Assembly: GCF_017743865.1 (NCBI RefSeq)
Contig: NZ_JAGHRJ010000003.1
Location: forward strand, 643,341-707,340
DNA from: Labrenzia sp. R4_2
GTDB taxonomy: Bacteria > Pseudomonadota > Alphaproteobacteria > Rhizobiales > Stappiaceae
Reading direction: 5' to 3'
Length of the DNA: 64,000 nt
The notes below the pieces were generated by a model, which saw only the letters and a program-made list of their open reading frames with translations, had not been told where the DNA came from and searched no databases. Both the position numbers and the translations under genes were made by a program. Below, piece after piece: positions 48,574 to 57,970 of the stretch; position 1 is the first letter of the stretch, and each line of letters starts with the position of its first letter.

Positions 48574-50088
48574 TTAGTTCCGCATGTAGCGCTTCAACGC
48601 CGGTCCGGACTGAACCATGGTTGTTGCTTCTTCGCCCTGGACCTTCTGTGGTAGGGGCGATGCCTGGACGCAGGTGTTGCAGCCGCAGGCCGAATATCCT
48701 GGCCAGGCAGGGGGAGACTGATTGGTCCAGGAGCCGATCCAGCCGCCTGCCGATTGGCACAACGGGGTGCAGATGGACGGAGCCTGCGAGTTGTCGCCCG
48801 GAAAATCGGTGCTCTCCAAATCGCAATGGCCGCTGAAGTCGCCAAGGACGGCCGTTTGGACGGATCCGCCGAAACTGTGAAAAGCAGTCCGGTCAGTCGT
48901 CGGCATACTGACCAGTTCTGTTGTCTTCGCATTCAGGATGTCGGACATTTGCTGGTAAAGCGGATCAACCGAGCTCAAGGCATTGAGCACACTGGTCCGT
49001 GCGGGGAAGAGATAGGACAACTGCCCGCCAGAAGGCGCGATGGCGTTCTGCATTGTCGCTTGTTCGGTCATGATGTTCGCGAGCACAAACGGCAGCGTTC
49101 CGTCGTTGGCGAGGAACGGTGAGTTGCTGTTTACGCCAGCAACATCTGCGTAAAACATGTTCGGGGAGTTGGTGTTGTCGGTCCAGGGAAACGCACGGAG
49201 TTTCAGGTTCTGCCGGGTGGCATTCGACATCTGTGACATGCTTTCAGAAAAACCGATGGACGTCCGCCCATAGCCTTCACTGAAATATCCGGCCCGGACA
49301 TACTGGTCCTCCACGCCCTGCAGCGGTGGTACGGCTCCGGTCAAGGCGTTGTAATAGCTCGCGGTCTCCGCAATGCCTGCAAGAGATTGGACAATCGAGG
49401 GATCCAGCTGGGTCATGGATGGCCAGTTGCCGGTGTCGAGATACCCCTTGACCATGTAATTGACGCCAATGGTCGTCTTGCCGGACATGTTCATCATGGC
49501 GCCCGACATGCCGAAGGGGACGGGGCTGATATAGATCCCGGCCGAATTGACAGTCTCAAAGTCCGACAAGGTGGTCACACCCGCCATGCCTGAATCGCCG
49601 TTCCGGTAGAACATGATGTTCGTACAGCCCAGCATGGGCAAGGCGTACATGTCGTTGTTGGGAAGCTTCAAGGCTGTGTCGGCGTAAGGCACGAAGTCCG
49701 TCGGGTTGCTAATTTGCGCCGCCGGGATCTGGGTTGTTTGGGTCTTCCAGTACTCCAGATACATCGCGTCATAGACAAAGACGTCGATCGGTGTCTGTTT
49801 GCCGCTGCCATTGGTATAGACCGGATTGGAATCGTACCCGCCGTCCCAGACATTTTCATCTGCGATCAGATAGAGCTTCTCCGTCTGCCCCGCCGACTGC
49901 CACGCCGAACAGATGGCGGACGTGAATGCGCCCATGTCCGGGACATATGGATAGACCGCCGCGGAGATACAGGTTTCGCCATCTGTGCAGATCGCATCGC
50001 AGTTCTGCGCTGACGCCGTGGTCGAAAATAATGCGCCGATGACCAGTGCACTTTTCAAGATGACGATATTGCGAAATTGCTGATGCAT
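48574..50088 (-). CDS. Secreted thiaminase-I-like protein with lectin-like C-terminus
   Basis: A 504-residue exported protein with signal peptide (residues 1-28, TTASAQ). The body looks like a periplasmic-binding-protein fold close to thiaminase I (thiamine pyridinylase), which swaps the thiazole of thiamine for another base. Cys155 in ALPMLGCTNIMFYRNGD and Glu282 in IGFSESMSQM are 127 residues apart; from memory the published thiaminase I pair Cys113/Glu241 is 128 apart. Residues 440-470 (CTPLCQSAGGWIGSW, then SACGC) resemble an MVL mannan-binding repeat. A GGAGGTG site precedes the ATG. It is flanked by unrelated genes. Thiaminase function is inferred, not shown. Confidence 0.6.
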   Translation of the reverse strand: MHQQFRNIVILKSALVIGALFSTTASAQNCDAICTDGETCISAAVYPYVPDMGAFTSAICSAWQSAGQTEKLYLIADENVWDGGYDSNPVYTNGSGKQTPIDVFVYDAMYLEYWKTQTTQIPAAQISNPTDFVPYADTALKLPNNDMYALPMLGCTNIMFYRNGDSGMAGVTTLSDFETVNSAGIYISPVPFGMSGAMMNMSGKTTIGVNYMVKGYLDTGNWPSMTQLDPSIVQSLAGIAETASYYNALTGAVPPLQGVEDQYVRAGYFSEGYGRTSIGFSESMSQMSNATRQNLKLRAFPWTDNTNSPNMFYADVAGVNSNSPFLANDGTLPFVLANIMTEQATMQNAIAPSGGQLSYLFPARTSVLNALSSVDPLYQQMSDILNAKTTELVSMPTTDRTAFHSFGGSVQTAVLGDFSGHCDLESTDFPGDNSQAPSICTPLCQSAGGWIGSWTNQSPPAWPGYSACGCNTCVQASPLPQKVQGEEATTMVQSGPALKRYMRN

Positions 50089-50195
50089 GACTTCACCTCC
50101 AGGCAGTCTCGGTGGAGGGAGTGTCTCACGATGCCGTTACGTTATGCAACTTATAATTTAGTAAAGAAGAATTACTCGTTAACCCGTGTGGAGCC

Positions 50196-50230
50196 AACAA
50201 AAAACGCGGCCCCGAACAGAGCCGCGTTCC
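50196..50230 (-). terminator. Terminator of bfr
   Basis: On the minus strand, an AACGCGGC / GCCGCGTT stem with a roughly 10-base loop is followed by TTTTT. It lies about 20 bases after the bfr stop. Confidence 0.85.
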
Positions 50231-50252
50231 AAAATTTGGGCTGACGGTATCC

Positions 50253-50738
50253 TTACTCGGCTTCGTCCGCAGAGGCAGCGTTCAGCATGCCGTAGCGCTC
50301 AACGCCGATTTTCTCCAAAAGCTCAAGCTGGGTCTCCAGGAAGTCGATGTGACCTTCCTCGTCCTTCAGGAGCTCTTCAAAAATCGCCATGGAGACGTAA
50401 TCGCCTTCTTCCCGGCAGACTTCGCGTGATTTGGAGTAGGCTGTCCGTGCATCGTATTCACCGGCAAGATCTGCTTCCAGAACTTCCTTGATATCCTGAC
50501 CGATGCGCAGCGGCGCGACCTTTTGCATGTTCGGCAGGCCTTCCAGGAAGATGATCCGGTCAACCAGCTTGTCGGCATGTTCCATCTCTTCGATGGATTC
50601 CTCGCGTTCCTTTTTTGCCAGTTTCGCGTAACCCCAATCGGCGAGCATGCGGTAGTGCAGCCAGTACTGGTTGATCGCGCCCAGCTCCAGGAACAGAGCC
50701 TCGTTCAAACAGGCAATAACTTTTTCATTCCCTTTCAT
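50253..50738 (-). CDS. bfr: Bacterioferritin
   Basis: Oxidises and stores iron in a 24-subunit shell with heme between subunits. It is 161 residues. The heme ligand Met52 is in IEEMEHADK. Ferroxidase residues are present: Glu18 ([12 protein letters not shown]), Glu51 and His54, Glu94 ([11 protein letters not shown]) and Glu127/His130 ([11 protein letters not shown]). The ATG at 50738 has AAGGAG upstream. An Irr-type iron control element lies 35 bases ahead. No bacterioferritin-associated ferredoxin gene is next to it. Confidence 0.97.
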   Translation of the reverse strand: MKGNEKVIACLNEALFLELGAINQYWLHYRMLADWGYAKLAKKEREESIEEMEHADKLVDRIIFLEGLPNMQKVAPLRIGQDIKEVLEADLAGEYDARTAYSKSREVCREEGDYVSMAIFEELLKDEEGHIDFLETQLELLEKIGVERYGMLNAASADEAE

Positions 50739-50772
50739 GGCCGTCACTCCTTGTAGCCGAAATTTTCTGTAC

Positions 50773-50789
50773 TTTAGAATTATTCTACA
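50773..50789. promoter_or_regulatory. Iron control element (Irr box) upstream of bfr
   Basis: The sequence TTTAGAATTATTCTACA matches the rhizobial ICE consensus TTTAGAA-N3-TTCTAAA except for one base. Irr represses iron-storage genes under low iron in Rhizobiales, and bfr is a known target class. The site is 35-51 bases before the bfr start, where it could overlap the promoter. Confidence 0.85.
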
Positions 50790-50918
50790 CTAGGTGTCCA
50801 GTGTCTAAATCATGTTTTTTTTCAGAAATTTGCGAGCTTTTGAATGTAGGGAGAAGTATCTGACGGACTGCCCAAAATCGGTTGATTGCAAGGCGCTGGA
50901 ACAGCCTGCCGCAAAAAG

Positions 50919-50949
50919 CAAAAGGCGCAGCCGGTAAAGCTGCGCCTGT
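50919..50949 (-). terminator. Terminator of the fasciclin gene
   Basis: On the minus strand, AGGCGCAGC / GCTGCGCCT stem with a 7-base loop, then TTTTGC. It lies about 36 bases after the fasciclin stop. Confidence 0.85.
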
Positions 50950-50984
50950 TGACTTACCAGAGGAGGGGTAAGACGCCGGTGGTA

Positions 50985-51467
50985 TTAGGAGGCCGGCAGG
51001 ATCACGCTGTCGATGACATGGATGACGCCGTTGCTGGTTTCGATGTCGGCGGTGACAACGTTTGCTTCGTCGACTTTAACGCCGTCTGTTGCGTCAACGG
51101 CAATTGTGTCGCCCTGAACAGAGGCAACATCAGCTTTTTTGCCTGCGATATCGGAAGACATCACTTTGCCCGGGACCACGTGGTAGGTCAGAACAGCGAC
51201 GAGCTTGTCCTTGTTTTCCGGCTTCAGCAGGTCTTCTACAGTGCCAGCCGGCAGTTTGGCGAAGGCTTCGTCGGTCGGTGCGAAAACAGTGAAGGGGCCA
51301 TCGCCTTTCAAGGTGTCGACAAGGTCAGCGGCCTGAACAGCGGCAACCAGAGTGTTGAAGGTGCCTGCGCCGACGGCAGTGTCGACAATGTCTTTCTCGG
51401 CAGCTTTCGCAGCGGAAAACGGCAGAACGAGAAGTAGAGCAACTGCGAGTTTCTGGATCAGTTTCAT
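50985..51467 (-). CDS. Secreted fasciclin (FAS1) domain protein
   Basis: A 160-residue secreted protein with a signal peptide (residues 1-22, PFSAAKAA) and one FAS1 domain. The H1 and H2 motifs are visible: [17 protein letters not shown] and [14 protein letters not shown]; the YH pair is in [13 protein letters not shown]1 domains mediate cell-surface adhesion; single-domain bacterial forms occur in rhizobia. The ATG at 51467 has GGGAG upstream. Own terminator; unlinked to bfr in regulation as far as visible. Confidence 0.93.
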   Translation of the reverse strand: MKLIQKLAVALLLVLPFSAAKAAEKDIVDTAVGAGTFNTLVAAVQAADLVDTLKGDGPFTVFAPTDEAFAKLPAGTVEDLLKPENKDKLVAVLTYHVVPGKVMSSDIAGKKADVASVQGDTIAVDATDGVKVDEANVVTADIETSNGVIHVIDSVILPAS

Positions 51468-51684
51468 GTAGATGACTCCCTTGCTTGAGTTCAAGCCAAA
51501 GATCAGCGTTCCCGGAAATGATGTTCCGGGGGGTTAAACTTGGATGCAGTCTTTGCTTGCAACGTGAACACTTACGGGAGGCGTGCGTAAACGGATGAGG
51601 AAAAAGTCTTTCCTGACTTTTCCAAGAAAAGACGTGATCTGATCGCTGTGTTGGAGCGTCGCGTGCGCCCGGCAATTATTGTCT

Positions 51685-52767
51685 TCAGTCCAGCGCCGCT
51701 GACAAAACCTTGCGCATGACTGTCGGCAAAGCTTCGCCGGAAAGCGTGTCCGGAGCGGACCACCAGCCGGTGTCTGTGCCAAGCGGATCGTTATCGGACA
51801 TCTCTGCCCTGAAAACGGTCAGCTTCAAATGAAAATGGGTGAACGTGTGTTTCACCTCACCAACGCGCTTCTGCCAGTCCGCGGCAAAGGGCGCATGGGA
51901 GAGGCTGCTGTCGGTGTCAAAGTCTTCGGACCAGACAGAACCTGGCACTTCGGTCATTCCGCCAAGCAGCCCTTCCGGCGGACGGCGGCGCAGGAACACG
52001 GCACCGCTTGCTGCGTCAACGGCGACAAAAGCCGCGCCGTGCCGGGTCGGTTTTTTCGTCTTGGGGGCTTTCCGCGGCAGGGTTTCCGCAAGCCCCGCGC
52101 GGTGGCCTTCGCACTCCTCCCGCCAAGGACAGAGGGCACAGGCGGGTTTCTTCGGCGTGCAGATTGTTGCGCCAAGATCCATGACAGCTTGCGCAAAGTC
52201 TCCGGGGCGGGCGTCCGGAGTCAGGTCCGCCATCACGGCTTTGATTTCCGGCTTGGCTGCGGGCAGGGGCGTCTCGATCAGTTTCAGGCGCGACAGGACA
52301 CGTTCGACATTGCCATCAACAACGGCGGCATGGCGGTCGAAGGCAATCGTGGCAATCGCCGCGGCCGTATAAGGGCCGATACCTGGCAGCTTCAAGAGAT
52401 CGTCTTCCGTGTCCGGAAAGCGGCCGTCATACTCGCTGGCAACGAGGTCGGCGCATTTTTTCAAGTTGCGCGCCCTGGAATAATAGCCCAGCCCTGCCCA
52501 GGCTTTCATGACGTCTTCTTCATCTGCTGCGGCCAGATCCTTGACGGTCGGCCAGGTGCTGGTGAAGGTTTCGAAATAGCTCTTCACGGCAGCAACTGTG
52601 GTTTGCTGCAGCATGACTTCCGACAGCCAGATACGGTAGGGGTCCGGCACTTCGCCAAGACGCCGGTTTTCCGGGCTCACGCGCCAGGGCAAGGTGCGCG
52701 CATGGCGGTCGTACCACTCCAGTAGACTTGATGATAGAAGACTTGGTGATGGGTGGGTTTCAGCCAT
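51685..52767 (-). CDS. mutY: Adenine DNA glycosylase MutY
   Basis: Removes adenine mispaired with 8-oxoguanine. It is 360 residues. The helix-hairpin-helix and catalytic Asp are in LPGIGPYTAAAIATIAFD and VVDGNVERVLSRL; the catalytic Glu is in SEVMLQQTTV. The [4Fe-4S] cluster cysteines are C-x6-C-x2-C-x5-C in CTPKKPACALCPWREEC. A C-terminal NUDIX-like 8-oxoG-recognition domain spans about 230-355 (FTHFHLKLTVF). I chose ATG 52767; a TTG 14 codons upstream is possible. It is divergent from the DciA-like gene, which is a usual neighbour. Confidence 0.95.
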   Translation of the reverse strand: MAETHPSPSLLSSSLLEWYDRHARTLPWRVSPENRRLGEVPDPYRIWLSEVMLQQTTVAAVKSYFETFTSTWPTVKDLAAADEEDVMKAWAGLGYYSRARNLKKCADLVASEYDGRFPDTEDDLLKLPGIGPYTAAAIATIAFDRHAAVVDGNVERVLSRLKLIETPLPAAKPEIKAVMADLTPDARPGDFAQAVMDLGATICTPKKPACALCPWREECEGHRAGLAETLPRKAPKTKKPTRHGAAFVAVDAASGAVFLRRRPPEGLLGGMTEVPGSVWSEDFDTDSSLSHAPFAADWQKRVGEVKHTFTHFHLKLTVFRAEMSDNDPLGTDTGWWSAPDTLSGEALPTVMRKVLSAALD

Positions 52768-52981
52768 GGTTTGCCGCACGCCGGTATGCGCCAAGATGCT
52801 GCGGATCAACGGTGATTTGCGTCTGGATAGCTTGGGGACAATTGCGGTGATAAGCCGGCGCCAAAACGTGTGTTAAAGTAATCGTCTTCATTTTGTCTTA
52901 TTCTACTGGAACACAACAGACTTCGAAAAGCGCGTCTGCGCGCCGCGCAAAAAGGTCCGGGCAGGCGTCAGGAGGTAGGCC

Positions 52982-53503
52982 ATAACCGCGTCGAAGGCAA
53001 ATCGAAAGGGTGCAAAACTGCTGGCCGATTTGGTCGGCAAGGCGATGACCCCTGCCTGCAAGAAACGCGGCTTTGCGTCCATCGATATCATCGCGTCCTG
53101 GGCCGATATTGTCGGCGAGCGCTATGGCACCCGCGTCCAGCCGGACCGGCTTATTTGGCCGCGGCAACCGGAGCTGAGTGACCCGGAACGCCCGCCGCAA
53201 CCTGCAACTCTCGTGGTCCATACAGATGGCCCCACTGCGCTGATGCTGTCTCACGACAGTCCGCAGGTCATTGAGCGGATCAACACATTTTATGGCTGGG
53301 CCGCCATTGGCCGCATCAAGATCCAGCAAAAGCCGGTCGCCGTGAAACGCGCCAGCACGCGCAAGGCGCTGAGGCCATTGACCCGGTCGGAAGAGCAGCA
53401 GCTCGATGCGAAACTCGAGACGGTCGAAAACGATCGTCTCCGGGAAGCCTTGAAGAAGCTTGGTGCGCAAGTCATCGTCCGGAACGCCGGCACGGCCGCC
53501 TAA
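52982..53503 (+). CDS. DciA-like DUF721 protein (probable AUA start)
   Basis: A 173-residue protein of the DUF721/DciA family; DciA proteins help load or control the replicative helicase DnaB. The KH-like domain covers about residues 12-110 (PACKKRGFASIDIIASWADI, then PATLVVHTDGPTALMLSH). No ATG, GTG or TTG gives a full-length family N-terminus. The frame runs back to a stop at 52976, and an ATA at 52982 follows a perfect GGAGG with 6-base spacing. A TTG at 53030 would cut off about 16 residues and has no ribosome site. It lies between mutY and dsbA, as in relatives. Confidence 0.82.
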   Translation: MTASKANRKGAKLLADLVGKAMTPACKKRGFASIDIIASWADIVGERYGTRVQPDRLIWPRQPELSDPERPPQPATLVVHTDGPTALMLSHDSPQVIERINTFYGWAAIGRIKIQQKPVAVKRASTRKALRPLTRSEEQQLDAKLETVENDRLREALKKLGAQVIVRNAGTAA

Positions 53504-53673
53504 TCGCTTCTAGCCTTCACGCAGCAATAACAACACTGTGACTTTGCCTGCCAATATGTCCACGCTGGTGCCACATTTGCCAAGCTGTGTTGACCTTGAG
53601 GGCCTGAAAGGGCACATGGAACAGCAATGGCGCCGGAAGGTGCAGGACATCAATTTGTGACAGGACGATCTTC

Positions 53674-54309
53674 GTGACACAGACCCGCAGACAGTTTCTC
53701 AAAACCACCGCTTTGACCACGGCCGCGCTCGGGCTCGCATCTGCCGCGCCCGCATGGGCCCAGTCGGTCGACGAAGACGAGCTCTTGAAGCCGGGTCCGC
53801 TGGGGGACAAAATCCTGGGCGATGAGGCCGCACCGGTCACGATCATCGAATATGCGTCCATGACCTGTGGACACTGCGCCAATTTCCACAAGCGCACCTG
53901 GCCGGATCTGAAGAAAGACTACATCGAGACTGGCAAGGTCCGCTTTATTTTCCGGGAGTTTCCGCTCGACCCGGTTGCCTCGGCCGCCTTCATGCTGGCC
54001 CGCTGCGCGCCGCAGGAAAAATATTTCGACATTGTGGACATCATGTTCGAAGAACAGCGCGCCTGGGCGTTCACCGACAACCCGTACCAATCCCTGCTCG
54101 ACTTTTCCAAACAGATCGGCTTTACACAGGAGTCCTTTGAGGAATGCTTGACAAACCAGGGTTTGCTTGACGCAGTAAACGCTGTGCGTGAGCGCGGGGC
54201 GAACGAGTTTGGGGTGAACTCGACGCCAACATTCTTCATCAACGGCGAAAAGCACTCGGGGGCGCTTTCGATTGAAGAGATGGGCAAGATCATCGAGGAA
54301 AACCTCTGA
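53674..54309 (+). CDS. Periplasmic thiol-disulfide oxidoreductase (DsbA family)
   Basis: A 211-residue thioredoxin-fold oxidoreductase. The N-terminus TRRQFLKTTALTTAALGLAS is a twin-arginine (Tat) signal, with cleavage near AWAQ. The redox site is CGHC in YASMTCGHCANFHKRTWP, and the cis-proline is in NSTPTFFING. The sequence is closer to the DsbA/BdbD type than to E. coli DsbA. The start is a GTG at 53674 with AGGACG upstream. Tat export of a disulfide enzyme is a point to verify. The smc gene follows after 87 bases. Confidence 0.92.
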   Translation: MTQTRRQFLKTTALTTAALGLASAAPAWAQSVDEDELLKPGPLGDKILGDEAAPVTIIEYASMTCGHCANFHKRTWPDLKKDYIETGKVRFIFREFPLDPVASAAFMLARCAPQEKYFDIVDIMFEEQRAWAFTDNPYQSLLDFSKQIGFTQESFEECLTNQGLLDAVNAVRERGANEFGVNSTPTFFINGEKHSGALSIEEMGKIIEENL

Positions 54310-54396
54310 TCCTGCAGCAGGGCTGCGGGCCACGCGCCTGTATCTGCAATCTGATATGTCGTTGTCGGCGTCCGGACCGGAGAGGTGCGGGCGCCG

Positions 54397-57300
54397 ATGA
54401 GGTTTTCAAAGCTCCGCATTGCCGGGTTCAAATCCTTCGTCGAGCCGATGGAATTCATCATCGGCAACGGCTTGACCGGTGTTGTCGGTCCCAATGGCTG
54501 CGGCAAGTCCAATCTCGTGGAAGCCCTGCGATGGGTGATGGGCGAGAACTCCTATAAGAACATGCGCGCGTCCGGCATGGATGACGTGATCTTTTCCGGA
54601 AGTCTCAATCGTCCGGCCCGCAACACGGCGGAAGTGACGCTGTTTTTGGAAAACAACGATCGCACGGCCCCGACCGCCTTTAACGATGCCGACCTTCTGG
54701 AAGTCAGCCGCCGGATCGAGCGGGAGCAGGGCTCCAACTACAAGATCAACGCCAAGGATGTGCGGGCCCGCGACGTCCAGCTCCTGTTTGCGGACGCCTC
54801 CACGGGTGCGCGCTCACCCGCGATGGTCCGGCAGGGGCAGATTGGCGAGCTGATTGCCGCAAAACCGACATCGCGCCGCAAGATCCTGGAAGAAGCCGCC
54901 GGAATTTCCGGTCTGCATTCACGGCGCCATGAAGCGGAAATCCGGCTGCGCGGGGCCGAACAGAACCTTGAACGCTTGGAAGACGTGCTGGTGCAGATCG
55001 ACAGCCAGCTCGACAATCTGAAACGCCAATCGCGTCAGGCTTCGCGCTACCGCAATCTGTCGTCGGAGATCCGCGGTGCCGAAGCTGCCATTCTTTATAT
55101 CCGGTGGACAGAAGCCCGGGATGCCCTGAACTCGGCTGAAAAACAGTTCACTGAGGCGCAAAGCCAAGTCAACGAGGCGACCGGCCTGCAGGCGGAAAGT
55201 GCGCGCATTCAGGCAATCGCCGCGCACAAGTTGCCCGAGCTTCGGGAGGACGCAGCCAAAGCCGGAGCCGCGCTTCAGCGGCTCGTTATCGCCCGCAATG
55301 ATTTGGATGCCGAAGAGCGGCGCATCAAGGAACGCTTGCAGGATCTGGAGCGCCGCCTCGTACAGCTGGCCGAGGATATCCGCCGCGAACAGTCCATGGT
55401 CTCGGAAAACGACGAAGTTCTGGAGCGTCTTGCAGAAGAGCGCGCCGAACTTCTGGAAGAAAACGAGATGGTTCAGGACCGCACCGAAGCGGCCCGGGAA
55501 AAGGTGGCCGAGGCCGAAGACATCGTGCGCGGCAAGGAGGCAATGCTCTCCGAGCTGACGGCCGCCGAAGCGCGGGCAACGGCGGAACGCCAGCAGCTGG
55601 AACGCGCCGTAGCCGAAAGCCGCCAGCGGGCGGACCGGCTGATGTCGCAGGCACAGGAAGCTCAAACAGCGCTCGGTGCTCTTATCGCGCGCATGGATGA
55701 ACAAGATGGTGTGGCGGAGCACCGGGAAACGCTGGAACTTGCAAGCGAAGAACTCGCCGAGGCTGAAGCGGCCGTCGAAGAAGCGGAAGCTGCCACTGCA
55801 ACGGCACGGGATCAGGAGCAGGCCGCGCGGTCCCCCTTGAGCGATGCCAAGGCTTTGCTGCAAGGCCTTCAGACAGAGGCACGGACCCTTGAACAGGTAT
55901 TGAACGTGCACAGCGAGGCGGATCATACGCCGGTCGTTGAGCAAATCACCGTTGAGACCGGGTATGAAACAGCGCTGGGCGCAGCGCTCGGCGAAGATCT
56001 CGATGCCTCTCTTGATGAAGCAGCCGCTGTCCGCTGGGGCAGTGCGATTGGAACGGACGGCGATCCGGCTCTGCCCGGCGGTGCCAAACCGCTGTTGGAT
56101 GTCGTAACCGCACCCAGAGAACTCCATCGCCGATTGTCTCAGATCGGTTTGGTGTCCCAAGACGACGGTCCACGCCTGCGATCTGATCTGAAACCCGGTC
56201 AGCGCTTGGTGAGCCGGGAAGGGGATCTCTGGCGATGGGACGGGTTTGTCGTTGCGGCCAACGCACCAACACCGGCGGCCCAACGTCTGGCGCAAAAGAA
56301 TCGCCTGGCCGAATTGGATGACGAAATCGAGACCGCGCGTCAGGCTGCCGAACGCCTTCAGCAAGATCTGGACGAAGCTGCGAACCGGGTCCGGCAATCG
56401 GTAGAATTGGAACAAACCGCCCGCGGCAAGGTCCGGGATGGTCAGCGGCAGGTCACCGCGGCGCGCGAGGCCTTGGCCGCTGCGGAACGGTCCATAGCGC
56501 AGCTGGCGTCCCAGAAGGTGGCTGCGGAAGACCGGGCGCAGCGCTTGAACGAAGAAGCAGAAGAAGCGCGGGCTTATCTGGAGGAAGCGCAGGAGCAGTT
56601 GGAAGCAGCTGCTGAGGCAACCGGCTACGCTGACCAAATCCGGGATCTGCAAACGGAGGTTTCCTCCGCGCGGACAGCCCTTGCAGAAGCGCGGGCGGTC
56701 TCGGAAGGCCTCTCCCGGGAACAACAGATGCGCGACCGGCGTCTGGAGGCGATGGCCCGGGAATATGACAGCTGGAAGTCCCGTGCGGCCAATGCGACTC
56801 AGCAGATCGCGGTTTTGAGCGAACGGCGCGATGAAGCGGAAGAAGAGCGGGCTGAGCTGATCGAGGCGCCCGAAGACATTGAGATCAAACGCCGGGAGCT
56901 GTTTTCTGCGATCGCGAAAGCCGAAGACGCCAAGAAGGAAAAGGATGATCAGCTCAGCCAGGCCGAGCTTGATCTGGCCGATGTCGACCGGGCCGCAAAG
57001 CTGGCCATGGAAGGCTTGGCTGGCGCGCGCGAGCAAAAGATTCGCGCTGAGGAGCGTCTCGACGCTGCTCGGGAGCGGAAAGACACCCTTGAGCGGCGGA
57101 TCGACGAGGATCTGGAAGTGCCGGTCGTCGCCCTGCCGGAAATCGCCGGTCTGAAGGAAGGCGCCCCATTGCCGGATCCGGAAGCCATGGAGAAGAAGCT
57201 GGACCGGCTCAAGGCTGAACGCGAACGTTTGGGCGGGGTCAACCTGCGCGCAGAAGAAGAACTGCGCGAAATGGACGAGCAAAAGACCACGCTGACGTCT

Positions 57301-57855
57301 GAGCGGGACGATTTGATTGAGGCAATTCGTCGCTTGCGTACGGGGATCTCAAATCTGAACCGTGAGGCCCGGGAGCGCTTGCTCGCGTCCTTCGAAGTGG
57401 TCAATGGTCACTTCCAAAGGTTGTTCACCCACCTCTTCGGCGGCGGCACGGCTGAGCTGCAGCTGGTCGATTCGGACGATCCGCTGGATGCCGGACTTGA
57501 GATCATCGCGCGACCGCCTGGCAAGAAGCCGCAGACCATGACCTTGCTGTCGGGCGGTGAACAGGCGCTCACCGCCATGTCATTGATTTTCGCGGTTTTT
57601 TTGACAAATCCAGCGCCGATTTGCGTGCTTGATGAGGTCGACGCACCACTCGATGATGCCAATGTGGAGCGCTATTGCGATCTTCTGGATGAAATGGCGC
57701 GCAATACAGATACCCGTTTTGTGGTGATCACCCACAACCCGATCACCATGGCCCGCATGAACCGTTTGTTCGGTGTCACAATGGCGGAGCGAGGTGTCTC
57801 GCAGCTTGTTTCGGTGGATTTGGAGACCGCGGAACGATTCCGTGAAAGTGCCTAA
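54397..57855 (+). CDS. smc: Chromosome segregation protein SMC
   Basis: The condensin ATPase that compacts and segregates the chromosome with ScpA/ScpB (not in the window). It is 1152 residues: N-terminal ATPase half with Walker A GPNGCGKSN (about 31-39), coiled coil 1 (about 165-495), hinge (about 505-600), coiled coil 2 (about 620-1000), and the C-terminal half with LLSGGEQALTAMSL (about 1050) and Walker B VLDEVDAPLDD (about 1078). The hinge is compact, as in other alphaproteobacterial SMCs. The ATG at 54397 was chosen; an in-frame GTG lies 12 bases upstream with GGAGAG close to it. It follows dsbA in a mutY/DUF721/dsbA/smc order common in Rhizobiales. Confidence 0.97.
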   Translation: MRFSKLRIAGFKSFVEPMEFIIGNGLTGVVGPNGCGKSNLVEALRWVMGENSYKNMRASGMDDVIFSGSLNRPARNTAEVTLFLENNDRTAPTAFNDADLLEVSRRIEREQGSNYKINAKDVRARDVQLLFADASTGARSPAMVRQGQIGELIAAKPTSRRKILEEAAGISGLHSRRHEAEIRLRGAEQNLERLEDVLVQIDSQLDNLKRQSRQASRYRNLSSEIRGAEAAILYIRWTEARDALNSAEKQFTEAQSQVNEATGLQAESARIQAIAAHKLPELREDAAKAGAALQRLVIARNDLDAEERRIKERLQDLERRLVQLAEDIRREQSMVSENDEVLERLAEERAELLEENEMVQDRTEAAREKVAEAEDIVRGKEAMLSELTAAEARATAERQQLERAVAESRQRADRLMSQAQEAQTALGALIARMDEQDGVAEHRETLELASEELAEAEAAVEEAEAATATARDQEQAARSPLSDAKALLQGLQTEARTLEQVLNVHSEADHTPVVEQITVETGYETALGAALGEDLDASLDEAAAVRWGSAIGTDGDPALPGGAKPLLDVVTAPRELHRRLSQIGLVSQDDGPRLRSDLKPGQRLVSREGDLWRWDGFVVAANAPTPAAQRLAQKNRLAELDDEIETARQAAERLQQDLDEAANRVRQSVELEQTARGKVRDGQRQVTAAREALAAAERSIAQLASQKVAAEDRAQRLNEEAEEARAYLEEAQEQLEAAAEATGYADQIRDLQTEVSSARTALAEARAVSEGLSREQQMRDRRLEAMAREYDSWKSRAANATQQIAVLSERRDEAEEERAELIEAPEDIEIKRRELFSAIAKAEDAKKEKDDQLSQAELDLADVDRAAKLAMEGLAGAREQKIRAEERLDAARERKDTLERRIDEDLEVPVVALPEIAGLKEGAPLPDPEAMEKKLDRLKAERERLGGVNLRAEEELREMDEQKTTLTSERDDLIEAIRRLRTGISNLNREARERLLASFEVVNGHFQRLFTHLFGGGTAELQLVDSDDPLDAGLEIIARPPGKKPQTMTLLSGGEQALTAMSLIFAVFLTNPAPICVLDEVDAPLDDANVERYCDLLDEMARNTDTRFVVITHNPITMARMNRLFGVTMAERGVSQLVSVDLETAERFRESA

Positions 57856-57970
57856 TTTTCAGCCGAACCCCGCTCCTTCGTAAGTTTCCCGTAAGACTTA
57901 GGTCATGGAAAATGTGAAGAAGGGCGAATTTGTGTTATAAATCAGATAAATAGCTGAAATCTTAGTGTTC

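Noticed and set aside
54422..54440. GGGTTCAAATCC, a tRNA T-loop-like sequence
   Set aside because: It is inside the start of smc (codes AGFKSF) with no acceptor stem or anticodon arm around it.
54919..57282. Very long open frame antisense to smc
   Set aside because: It lies wholly inside smc, has no ribosome site or family resemblance, and its composition is the mirror of smc's biased codons. It is a shadow of a high-GC gene.
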